DNA from: Nitrobacter hamburgensis X14
Lineage (GTDB): Bacteria; Pseudomonadota; Alphaproteobacteria; Rhizobiales; Xanthobacteraceae
NCBI RefSeq assembly: GCF_000013885.1
Contig: NC_007964.1
Coordinates: 4,078,001 to 4,142,000 of the forward strand
Reading direction: 5' to 3'
Length of the DNA: 64,000 nucleotides
In this document: positions 9,401-16,831 of the stretch, piece by piece
Numbering within the stretch: position 1 is the stretch's first letter
How the letters are laid out: every line of letters begins with the position of its first letter
Notes under the pieces: model-generated
Told to the model about the DNA's origin: nothing
Database searches by the model: none
Seen by the model: only the letters and a program-made list of their open reading frames with translations
Program-made: the position numbers and the translations under genes

Positions 9401-10090
9401 GGAAATGTCTGACGGCAGGAACAAAAGGAACTCGGCAGGGAACTCTGCAAGCTCCTTTTTTAATCGATCGAAGGTAGACTTGTCGGCAATTTCTGCTGAG
9501 ACTACAGTCGTTGCCCAATTCCACCTGCCTTGGCCGGAAAGTGGGCTGCCCTTTGCGTTCGGATCCAACACCTCCGCAAGCCGCATGCCAGGCGCTCGTG
9601 CGTCTGAAGTCAACCCGAGGTGATTGCGAATGCGATTGCGGCAGGCTCCAGGATCGAACCGCAGACCCAGGGACTTGGACGTCAGGTCGACCCGCCCGCC
9701 CAACCTGAGGAGCGACTTGAACCCGATTCCAAATCTGCCAATCTGATTGCCTCGCTTGGGGGAACTGCGCACATTCAGGAGTGCAACAATCCCACCCTCA
9801 TCCAGAGCGGCGCCAGTATTGGCGGCTTCCAGTCGGTCGGGAGTAAGGCGCACACAGATCCGACCATGAGGCTCTTCGGCCTCGAGAATTGCATCGGCAG
9901 CGTTCTGGACGAGCTCATAAAGCTGACGATAAGCATACCCTCCCGAGAGCACCTCATTTTCAGTCTCGAAGTGCTCTGCCGCATCTCGTGGCTGAGCCTC
10001 GTAGGCTCTTAGGCGCTTCTGGCACTCATCGTGAACGAACTCGGACAACTGGTCGAGCACTGGCTGTTGGGTGCGAACATCCATGCTCAT
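6170..10090 (-). CDS. GHKL (sacsin/HSP90-like) ATPase fused to the start of an SF2 helicase; frameshifted
   Basis: Residues ~55-135 carry an HSP90/sacsin-type ATP-binding fold: N box ELVQNAADA, G1-like NTGAALDEGGI and G2 GRFGIGFKSLL. About 1000 residues without a recognised family follow. Near residue 1190 an SF2 helicase begins (YQEEI, then motif I LPTGGGKT and WVAQTDELCEQA). At about residue 1242 the reading frame slips, so the last ~65 residues of this ORF are off-frame and the helicase continues in the frame ending at 5391. By eye, codon use looks less GC-biased than in the core genes to the right, fitting acquired DNA. The gene is the first of a two-gene leftward unit. Confidence 0.8.
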   Translation of the reverse strand: MSMDVRTQQPVLDQLSEFVHDECQKRLRAYEAQPRDAAEHFETENEVLSGGYAYRQLYELVQNAADAILEAEEPHGRICVRLTPDRLEAANTGAALDEGGIVALLNVRSSPKRGNQIGRFGIGFKSLLRLGGRVDLTSKSLGLRFDPGACRNRIRNHLGLTSDARAPGMRLAEVLDPNAKGSPLSGQGRWNWATTVVSAEIADKSTFDRLKKELAEFPAEFLLFLPSDISLEIEVEGAEPRLIAKRFEEGNAVVSDGANESIWKVFGTRVRVENPEARSDATHIQARDQVPLAWAAPVGGREQAGRFWAFFPTETQSRTSGILNAPWKLNSDRTNLIRGPWNEAIMQAAAELICASLAALSTPNDHGAAVSAFPRQPERQDEIAIPLIRTLWDRIVGSEILPNVNGTPTRPADLARHFVEDTEICKFWASYASTNARQRHLHPDCYSSEARISRLNTLVAEAKRREIIVLPKPSSEDWLECIATTDFDSAKRVLAFVGGLLKERYDYRLYSIPEARLILTVEGGLASPSEAVIVSGAPAPAGFVAVAAQIASDPVCREILIDQMEVRVLTADSWAKVLNASLDTADASDSPEDWENFWRNIASAPSEATTDFVDDLHLERVKFRAVSGKWISRSLLVVTVQLAGIPEDHAMDLAFREHIDACVPAGWLSEFPSGDEAPDRDDPELKDYLQWLSPHFDAICKERVGSTPQYLPKFSSYSLRMPAGWRLLPHLPPARAAQLTNQLLSACDEFSDTQSKVTIIHPTQEKYPKVQAPHPIYHWLTEHGRIRVRSLTVPIKCFSAEFADILAQSGIHGFDVLASFLRARHPETDLRSRLAWRTSKLTAQSNARFWEEIFAELATKKASFKDLRTIWELAHSDGAIPATVPSADGPLPLVEIYVTGDPSVGHDLDDGRIVLLSAAAASAWTAAGAKTLGSGPSMTFESRLSSPSYLLDLFPELALAQEESEALRRLLAVWVKGLEENVGPFRHTAVLGMDADGALLIDRDRFRTHCWAESAELLLRCLARHGLIEDGESLEAKLAEILDRRSDEARTAVRAEPSLERRLLKAINGDVAVLLDVLMPATRQAVGDQLNPEDLARLALAVHGPTLLSRLRDALELQGLAPPKRWGGEPARAFVLDLGFPVEFASSVSGRRDAELSVSGPISLPPLHDYQEEILTSVGVLLATGAGRRRAVVSLPTGGGKTRVAAEAVVRLVLRGDGRRTALWVAQTDELCEQAVQCFRQLWAKPVRTSALCGFGEDRETLHRRRATKQRWSSQAFRLSTAGAIARSLLGSRSLELLSLMNVTTP

Positions 10091-10670
10091 CTAAAATTCT
10101 TGACCCAACATTTGCTTATCTTCTTCCGCGCTCTGCCACCATAAAGGCAAGAGTAGCCGCGCTAGATGGTGTGCGGCAACTCCTTATTCGAGTGCCGAGT
10201 CCCTCGGTTGCTGGCGCAGACCTTGAAGGGGATTGGATGTTGCTCCACCTAATAGGCATCTCGATGTGCCAAGCTTGCGGCATCGAAACACAAGCGTAGA
10301 GATGCACATGGCAAGTGTCAGCACCGGCTGACTTCGATCGGTAACGGCCGGAAAACTCTACCCTCCGGCGGATCCAAAGTTCGGTCTCAGAGCAACGGTC
10401 CAAGGACTCTCCTCAAGCTGGAGGAGACTAGGGTCTCAGGTCACATTGCCTACGCGGGTGTCTCGCTGCGTTCGGGAAACGAAGCGGAGCTTGTGAAATA
10501 AAGACGATACTACTGCAACGGTCAGAATGCGCGCGAATTGTCCGGCTAAATTGAAGACCCTAAACAAACGCAATGACCAACCTCCGGTGTTGGTGCCGAA
10601 AGTACGCGGTGTCCGTTGCCGCAATGAAAGCGGACGGACTTCCTGCGCCGACTTAGGGAAATGAGAAAGG
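10091..10670. other. Intergenic region upstream of the GHKL-helicase gene
   Basis: No gene supported by a family signature was found. The region should contain the promoter of the two-gene leftward unit, but no -35/-10 pair stands out. The short frames here have no recognisable domain or ribosome binding site. Confidence 0.4.
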
Positions 10671-10674
10671 GTGA

Positions 10675-11000
10675 TTCGAGAAAGAGCCGGAATTGTTCAA
10701 GCCTCCTCCGCCGCCAAAAGAGTTCAGCATTCTCGTCGAACTCCAGTGGCCACGATCCTCTGGTGAAGCTCTACGAAGGCAGGAAGTGGCAGATGCTGAT
10801 CGCTGCCGATGACTCGGGAGGCTTCGTCACAAGCGATCATCCGGTCTGCTTGACATGGATGGATGATGAATCGCGGCGATACCTCTCCTGGCTTCGCCGT
10901 GCCTGGGACCGAGGTGATTTTCCCGCTATTGCAGAGGCTCGGGTGAGAGCGTCGCCCCGGCCGACAAAGAGTCGCCGGGATCAACAGCCTGCTCATCAGC
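10675..11000 (+). pseudogene. DUF4238-like protein remnant
   Basis: One frame reads LVKLYEGRKWQMLIAADDSG and then FVTSDHPVCLTW, resembling the W-x-x-L / TSDxPV core of DUF4238 proteins, which are frequent in accessory and defence regions. Upstream homology (PPPPPKEFSILVELQWP) and downstream homology (GFAVPGTEVIFPL) lie in other frames, and the usual N-terminal start is missing. I read this as a multiply frameshifted leftover with no function. The family assignment is from memory of the motif, not a search. Confidence 0.45.
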
Positions 11001-11244
11001 AACTGTCACCACCAGGTCTATGGACGGAAATGCGTTGTTCAGCTCCAAGCGTGGCCCGGAGGGCAAGATCGGGTAGGTGGAAGGGATGCCAAGAGCGGCA
11101 AAGTCGTAGCGTTCAGAAACGAATAGCAAGTTGCGCGCTGCGCGATCGTGCATTTCGGCGGCCCAGCGAAAAAACTCGGTCTGCATGTTGCCCGTTCGTT
11201 GCATTTTAAATTACGATACAACCTCATTCCAGGGGGAGGCGATC

Positions 11245-12258
11245 GTGTTTAGAAATTTGCATCGTCCGAGCGGCCGGACCCGTACGATTATCGTTGCATT
11301 TTCGGTCCTTTTTGGTGTCGGCGCGCCGATCGCGTCGGCTCAGGACGCGAAGACGCCGCTGACCACCGACGCGTCGCGCGGCGAACTCTTCGAACTCATG
11401 GGACAAATCGTCGAAGGACAGACCCCGCCTGAGGAGTTCAGCCAGTTCGCCTTTCGGGCCAATTTCCGCTTCGCCCACGACGCCCTCTGGCGCAATCCCG
11501 TGCTCGACGAGGATCCGCGCTCGAACCAGATCTTCGGCATCGATATTTCGCATCACCTGACTGATAAATGTAAGTGCAAGGTCGATTGGGCCTTGCTCGC
11601 CGATCAGAAGATCGCGTTTGCCTATCTCAAGGCTACGCAAGGCGTCAGCTACTACGACCGGTCGTTCGAACCCAATCTCGAAGGCATTCGCGCGCTTCCG
11701 GCCGGGAAAAAGATCGATGTGGGCGCTTTTCACTTCCTTTCCGCCGACGGGTCCGGCGAGGACCAGGCGAAGAACTTCCTCGATGTCGTTGGTTCGAAGT
11801 TGGGCAAGGACGACCTCACTCCTTCGCTGGACGTGGAATGGGACGTTCGCACCGACGCGTCGGGAAAGGTCATCCTCGGACCGGATGGAAAGGCGAAGGA
11901 CTTTTGGGAAGGTACCGACGGGAACGTGATCCTCGACCGCGTTCTCGCGTGGCTGAAAGCCGTTCAGACGCAGACGAAAAAGGTACCGATCGTCTACACA
12001 AACCCACTGTGGTGGAGGGAACGGATCGGCAAGGCGGGTACGATCGAGCAGTCGCTGTCTCAATATCGGGTTTGGATCAGCGATTTGTCCTCGAAGGGGC
12101 TGAAGGTCGAAGGACCCTATAACTACAAGGATAAATGGCATCTTTGGCAGTTCAGCTTCACGGCGACGGCCGAAAAAGGAGGGCTGCCTCCGGGGCATGC
12201 GGTCGATGCTGATGTGTTCGATGGGGACGCCGCGTCTTTCGCCAGCTTGCTCAAGTAG
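11245..12258 (+). CDS. Secreted GH25-family lysozyme-like protein
   Basis: A GTG start at 11245 is chosen because a strong ribosome binding site (agggggagg) precedes it and a signal peptide follows (basic start, hydrophobic stretch IIVAFSVLFGVG, cleavage after ASA). About 337 residues. The glycoside hydrolase family 25 layout is clear: GIDISHH, AYLKATQG, GAFHFLS, the catalytic-type D-x-E pair in PSLDVEWD, then WHLWQFS and DADVFDG. It should cleave the MurNAc-GlcNAc bond of peptidoglycan in the periplasm or outside the cell. An 8-base gap separates it from the downstream protease gene, so the two are probably co-transcribed. Its role could be phage-derived, competitive or in wall remodelling; the sequence does not decide. 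Confidence 0.85.
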   Translation: MFRNLHRPSGRTRTIIVAFSVLFGVGAPIASAQDAKTPLTTDASRGELFELMGQIVEGQTPPEEFSQFAFRANFRFAHDALWRNPVLDEDPRSNQIFGIDISHHLTDKCKCKVDWALLADQKIAFAYLKATQGVSYYDRSFEPNLEGIRALPAGKKIDVGAFHFLSADGSGEDQAKNFLDVVGSKLGKDDLTPSLDVEWDVRTDASGKVILGPDGKAKDFWEGTDGNVILDRVLAWLKAVQTQTKKVPIVYTNPLWWRERIGKAGTIEQSLSQYRVWISDLSSKGLKVEGPYNYKDKWHLWQFSFTATAEKGGLPPGHAVDADVFDGDAASFASLLK

Positions 12259-12266
12259 GTGCGCCC

Positions 12267-13352
12267 ATGTCTGAGCAAAGCGACAGGGGACGTGCGGCTC
12301 ATCGGAGCGAGTGGTTCGGCTGGCTTGCCGCCGCGGCTATCCTCTGCCTGACGCAGGCCGCGCTGGCCCAGCAGAACGGCGACTCGGGGCCGGTGATTTA
12401 TGCGATGGAGGCTCCCGGAGTCGTTCGCATTCACGCGGTCGGGGTAGCCGAAGACGGGTCCATGGGCGGTGAGGACGGGACGGGCTTCGTCATCAGCCGC
12501 AGCGGCTACGTGCTGACGGCGAGCCACGTGATCCCGCACGATGCGAAATACAAGACCTTGATCCTGGGCGGAACGTTGGGGCCCGCGACGGCGGACGCGA
12601 AGCCTTCGCGGCTCGAACTGGTCAAGCGAAGCGATTCCTACGACGTCGCCCTGTTGCGGTTCGTTACACCACCTCCAGGCCTCACGGTACTCCCGTTGAG
12701 GCGCAGCCCAGCAAAGGTGGGCGAGTTGCTCTTCGTGCTCGGTTATCCGCTGGGTCTTCCGGATGCGCATTTTCTGGATGGACGGCTCGGGGCCGTGGCG
12801 CAAGATGCCATAACCACGAACGCGCTCGTCGATAAGGGCAACAGTGGTGGTCCTGTCGTCGATGCGCGTGGATGCGTGATCGGGATAGTCTACGGCGCGA
12901 TCACAAGCCGCCAAGGACAACCCGTCAATGGCATCAAATTCGCGGTACCAGTGCTCTCGATAAGTGGGATCCTTCCCCCGGACGTATCTTCGAGCGCCGC
13001 CCAGGAGCCTACCCGGGCGTCCGAAATAATCCACGTGTCGGATGCTCTCTCCCGGACGCAAGAGGATCACGCGCTGGCTGATACCGTGAGATCCTACCAC
13101 GACGTCATCCCGGCGCGTGACGGGTTCGTCATCGAGGCGATCGAGGGAGTCGGGCACGAAAGCCTGAACCCGCCCCGCCTCCAGTTTCCGACGCCGGTCA
13201 TCTCGCCGGACAAGAAGTCGATGAGCTTCGACTACAGCCTCGTCAGCGGGCCCATCTACGACCAGCGGCGCGGTTGGATCGACATGACGATCGGCACAAG
13301 ACAAAGGCGCATCAGCACCGCACCGGATGCGGCGCTGGCCGGCTGCGAGTAA
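12267..13352 (+). CDS. Secreted trypsin-like serine protease
   Basis: 361 residues. A hydrophobic segment (AAAILCLTQAALAQ) near residues 25-40 looks like a signal peptide. The chymotrypsin-fold triad is readable: His in VLTASHVIP, Asp in SYDVALLRF and Ser in KGNSGGPVVD. No PDZ domain of the DegP/HtrA type follows; the last ~120 residues are of unknown fold. The gene follows the GH25 gene with an 8-base gap and is convergent with the repeat-rich gene to the right. It probably acts in the periplasm or outside the cell. Confidence 0.85.
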   Translation: MSEQSDRGRAAHRSEWFGWLAAAAILCLTQAALAQQNGDSGPVIYAMEAPGVVRIHAVGVAEDGSMGGEDGTGFVISRSGYVLTASHVIPHDAKYKTLILGGTLGPATADAKPSRLELVKRSDSYDVALLRFVTPPPGLTVLPLRRSPAKVGELLFVLGYPLGLPDAHFLDGRLGAVAQDAITTNALVDKGNSGGPVVDARGCVIGIVYGAITSRQGQPVNGIKFAVPVLSISGILPPDVSSSAAQEPTRASEIIHVSDALSRTQEDHALADTVRSYHDVIPARDGFVIEAIEGVGHESLNPPRLQFPTPVISPDKKSMSFDYSLVSGPIYDQRRGWIDMTIGTRQRRISTAPDAALAGCE

Positions 13353-13437
13353 TCGAACAATATCGCCCATCGAGCCGCAAACGTCCTCGGCGGCGCGGTG
13401 CGGTCTGCCGATGACGAGTGCGCCGCTTTTGGGCCTC

Positions 13438-14352
13438 TTAGAATTTGATCTTGGGTATCAATTGACCCGGATTGTTGATCACGGAGTTGGGGCCACCCGT
13501 GATTTGACCCGGATTGTTGATGACCGAGTTAGGGCCGCCAGTGATCTGCCCCGGATTGTTGATCACGGAATTCGGACCGCCCGTAAGTTGGCCTGGATTG
13601 TTGATGACCGAATTCGGTCCACCGAATATCTGCCGCGGGTTGTTGATGATGGAGTTCGGGCCGCCGGCGAGTTGGGAGGGATTGTTGAATACCGAGTTCG
13701 GTCCCCCGAATATCTGGGCGGGATTGTGAACCACCGAATTGGACCCGCCCGCGATCTGGCCGAATGTACGTGCGACCCAACCATTCCTTCCGACCAGATC
13801 ATTGTTGTCTCCGAAGCAGCCGTCGCTGCCACCGAAGCCGTGCTGAAAGCACTTTTGCAATTCCCTGGCGGTCCATCGGCTGACCATGCATCCGCCCGCC
13901 GCATAAGGCTGACCACCCGTCGTCACGACGCATTGGACCGCGATCTGCTGTTCGGGATTGAGATTCATATTCAGATATCGGGCGCCGGCGCACGTGGCGA
14001 ATTGCTGAAAGTCCGCGCCCGAATCCGCCGCGCATTCGACGGCGACGGCCTGTTCCTTCGTCAATCTCGAGCCGATGAAGTTCTTGGCGGCACAGGCCGC
14101 GAACTCTGACGTGTCGTTGGCGTCGGAAGCGCACTCCAGAAGTTTCCTCTGCTGCGGCGTCAGATGGTTTCCGACGATGGAGCTGGCGCATGAAAGGAAG
14201 TCATCCTCTTCGCCACCGGATTTCATGGCGCATTTTGCTAGGATGCGTTGGTCGCTGTTCAGCGTAATGCCCGCCCTTGCTGCGGCACACCGTGCGAAAT
14301 CCGCCTGTGTCCTCGACGAAACCGCGCAGTCGAGGACCGAGTGGTCGCGTTG
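13438..14352 (-). pseudogene. Repeat-rich cysteine protein, N-terminus lost to IS21 insertion
   Basis: The frame runs unbroken from the IS21 edge at 14352 to a stop at 13438, so the start codon has been removed and the first residues of the open frame (to 14508) come from the IS. What remains has two parts. First come four imperfect ~35-residue units built on C-A-x(n)-F-x-x-C-A with L-T/N-x-x-Q between them. Then come seven tandem 14-residue repeats of the form (I/L)(T/F/A)GGPNSVINNPGQ. The low-complexity Asn/Gly/Pro tail suggests an extended exported structure. No family is recognised. Confidence 0.75.
13462..13755 (-). repeat. Seven tandem 42-bp coding repeats
   Basis: Seven in-frame 42-base units each encode a 14-residue GGPNSVINNPGQ-type repeat. 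The two copies closest to the C-terminus are identical at protein level and those further in are more divergent, a pattern of recent expansion at one end. Confidence 0.9.
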
Positions 14353-14466
14353 TGTTATTCGGCCTGCAATATTGCCCCCCTGAGCCGGGGGATCGGCGTC
14401 CAAAATTGACCCCCGATAGGTTGGTCTGTTGCGCTGCCTGCTTTGGAACGAAGCAGGTGGTTGGGG

Positions 14467-15966
14467 ATGCTGATCGTGGAGACGATTGCGCGGATACGCC
14501 GCGAGCACTTCATCAAGGGCACGACGATCAAGGAGATCGCACGCGACCTGAAGGTGTCGCGGAACACGGTCCGCAAGGTGTTGCGGTCTGGGGAGACCTC
14601 ATTCGAGTACGAACGTGCGGTGCAACCGCGGCCGAAGCTGGGGCGATGGGCCGCTGATCTCGACGGATTGCTGGCGTCGAACGCGGCGAAGCCCGCTCGC
14701 GAACAGCTGACGCTGATCCGGGTCTTCGAAGAGCTTCGCGGGCGCGGCTATGACGGCGGCTACGATGCTGTGCGACGTTACGCCAGACGGTGGAGCCAGG
14801 AGCGCGGACAATCGACGGCGGCGGCCTATGTCCCGCTGAGCTTTGCGCCGGGAGAAGTCTACCAGTTCGACTGGAGCCATGAGGTTGTCCTGCTGCATGG
14901 CGTGACGGTGATCGTGAAGGTCGCTCATGTCCGGCTCTGCCACAGCCGAATGCTGTTCGCTCGCGCCTATCCGCGCGAGACGCAGGAGATGGTGTTCGAT
15001 GCCCACGACCGGGCGTTCGCCCTGTTCAAGGGCACCTGCGGACGTGGCATCTACGACAACATGAAGACCGCGGTGGAGACGATCTTCGTCGGCCAGGATC
15101 GTCGCTACAATCGCCGCTTCATGCAGATGTGCAGCCACTATCTGGTCGATCCGGTCGCCTGCACGCCGGCTTCGGGCTGGGAGAAGGGCCAGGTTGAGAA
15201 CCAGGTTGGGCTGGTCCGGGAGCGCTTCTTCACGCCGCGGCTGCGGTTCAGAACTCTCGACGAGTTAAACGCATGGCTGCTGGATAAGTGCATCGCCTAC
15301 GCCAAGGCGCACCGTCATCCGGAACTGACCGAACAGACGGTCTGGGAAGTGTTCGAAGCCGAGCGGCCGAAGCTCGTTCCCTATGCCGGCCGGTTCGATG
15401 GATTCCATGCCGTGCCGGCATCGGTCTCGAAGACCTGCCTGGTGCGCTTCGACAACAACAAATACTCGGTTACGGCCAGCGCCGTCGGGCGGCCCGTCGA
15501 AGTGCATGCTTATGCCGACCGCATCGTGATCCGCCAGGACGGACGCATCGTCGCCGAGCATCCGCGCTCCTTCGGCCGCGGCGAGACGACCTACGATCCC
15601 TGGCATTATGTGCCGGTGCTGGCTCGCAAACCCGGCGCCTTGCGCAACGGCGCTCCGTTCAAGGACTGGGTGCTGCTGGCCGCGATCGAACGTGTACGGC
15701 GCAAGCTCGCCGGTGCCGACGATGGCAATCGGCAGATGGTCGACATCCTCAACGCGGTGCTGACCGACGGACTGTCGGCAGTCGAGGCGGCTTGCGCCGA
15801 GGCAATCGCCCACGGTGTCCATTCCGCCGATGTCGTTCTCAACATCCTCGCCCGCCAGCATGAGCCGGCGCCACCAGCCAACATCCTCACCCCGGCGGCA
15901 CTGACCTTGCGTTATGCGCCGATCGCTGACTGTGCCCGTTACGACAACCTCAGGAGACCGGTCTGA
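14467..15966 (+). CDS. istA: IS21-family transposase IstA
   Basis: About 499 residues from the ATG at 14467 (a TTG at 14443 is the only longer option). An N-terminal helix-turn-helix (TIKEIARDLKVSRNTVRKVL) is followed by a DDE catalytic core: D in YQFDWS, D in YDNMKTAV and E in KGQVENQV. Full length and uninterrupted, so the element could still be active. Its stop codon overlaps the istB start. Confidence 0.95.
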   Translation: MLIVETIARIRREHFIKGTTIKEIARDLKVSRNTVRKVLRSGETSFEYERAVQPRPKLGRWAADLDGLLASNAAKPAREQLTLIRVFEELRGRGYDGGYDAVRRYARRWSQERGQSTAAAYVPLSFAPGEVYQFDWSHEVVLLHGVTVIVKVAHVRLCHSRMLFARAYPRETQEMVFDAHDRAFALFKGTCGRGIYDNMKTAVETIFVGQDRRYNRRFMQMCSHYLVDPVACTPASGWEKGQVENQVGLVRERFFTPRLRFRTLDELNAWLLDKCIAYAKAHRHPELTEQTVWEVFEAERPKLVPYAGRFDGFHAVPASVSKTCLVRFDNNKYSVTASAVGRPVEVHAYADRIVIRQDGRIVAEHPRSFGRGETTYDPWHYVPVLARKPGALRNGAPFKDWVLLAAIERVRRKLAGADDGNRQMVDILNAVLTDGLSAVEAACAEAIAHGVHSADVVLNILARQHEPAPPANILTPAALTLRYAPIADCARYDNLRRPV

Positions 15967-16829
15967 TGGAACGCACTCAACTCTTCGACCTCATGAGCGA
16001 ACTCAAGCTCTATGCCATGAAGGCCGCCTTCGACGAGATCATGGCGACCGCCGTCAAGCGCCAGCACGAACCGCAACGCATTGTCGGCGACCTGCTCAAT
16101 GCCGAGATCAACGAGAAGCAGGCGCGTTCGATCAAATACCAGCTCACTATCGCCAAGCTGCCGCTCGCCAAGGATCTCGATGGCTTCCAGTTCGAGGGCA
16201 CCCCTATCAACCAGACGCTGGTCAATGATCTCGCCGGCGGTGGCTTCATCGCCCAGCAACGCAATGCCGTTCTGGTCGGCGGTACCGGCACCGGCAAGAC
16301 CCATCTGGCCATCGCCATCGCCCGAAGCTGCATTCGATCCGGTGCCCGCGGGCGCTTCTACAACGTCGTCGACCTCGTCAATCGTCTCGAGATCGAGACC
16401 CGCAACGGACGCCAGGGTCGTATCGCCGAGCATCTGACCCGAATGGACTTCATCGTCCTCGACGAACTCGGCTACCTGCCATTTGCCCAATCCGGCGGAC
16501 AACTTCTGTTCCATCTCGTCAGCCGGCTCTACGAGCGCACCTCCATCGTCGTCACCACCAATCTCGCCTTCGGCGAATGGCCCAGCGTGTTCGGCGACGC
16601 CAAGATGACCACCGCGCTGCTCGATCGTCTGACCCACCACTGCGACATCGTCGAAACCGGCAACGACAGCTGGCGCTTCAAAAGCCGCGACGATGATCAA
16701 ACAACCCGCGCTCGCTCCGTCTCCGCAATCCCGGCCAGCTCCGACGGACCGAGCGCTACCGCTAAACCCCGTCGATCAAAGGGGTCAAATTTGGACGCCA
16801 ATACGGGGTCAAACTTCGGCGCCGATTGA
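15966..16829 (+). CDS. istB: IS21-family helper ATPase IstB
   Basis: 287 residues, DnaC-like AAA+ ATPase. Walker A GGTGTGKTHLAIA (near residue 105) and Walker B FIVLDELGYLPF are clear, as is the family motif TTNLAFGEW. It works with IstA in target selection and transposition. The last residues read through the right terminal repeat of the IS. It overlaps istA by one base (TGATG), implying translational coupling. Confidence 0.95.
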   Translation: MERTQLFDLMSELKLYAMKAAFDEIMATAVKRQHEPQRIVGDLLNAEINEKQARSIKYQLTIAKLPLAKDLDGFQFEGTPINQTLVNDLAGGGFIAQQRNAVLVGGTGTGKTHLAIAIARSCIRSGARGRFYNVVDLVNRLEIETRNGRQGRIAEHLTRMDFIVLDELGYLPFAQSGGQLLFHLVSRLYERTSIVVTTNLAFGEWPSVFGDAKMTTALLDRLTHHCDIVETGNDSWRFKSRDDDQTTRARSVSAIPASSDGPSATAKPRRSKGSNLDANTGSNFGAD

Positions 16830-16831
16830 CA

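Larger units (their letters stand above)
14353..16831 (+). mobile_element. Complete IS21-family insertion sequence
   Basis: About 2.48 kb carrying istA and istB. The ends are imperfect inverted repeats starting TGT: the left end tgttattcggcctgcaat matches the reverse complement of the right end (tgtcaatcggcgccgaag). Inside each end lies a second copy of a ggcgtccaaa.ttgacccc motif, typical of the multiple terminal repeats of IS21 elements. No direct target duplication is seen (left flank ...cgcgttg, right flank cgtcgat...). The two flanks are truncated ends of different genes. Confidence 0.9.

Noticed and set aside
13462..13755. CRISPR-like array of 42-bp units
   Set aside because: The units are contiguous without spacers and stay in frame as a 14-residue protein repeat.
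15265..15861. 198-codon open frame antisense to istA
   Set aside because: Antisense shadow of the DDE transposase with no domain of its own.
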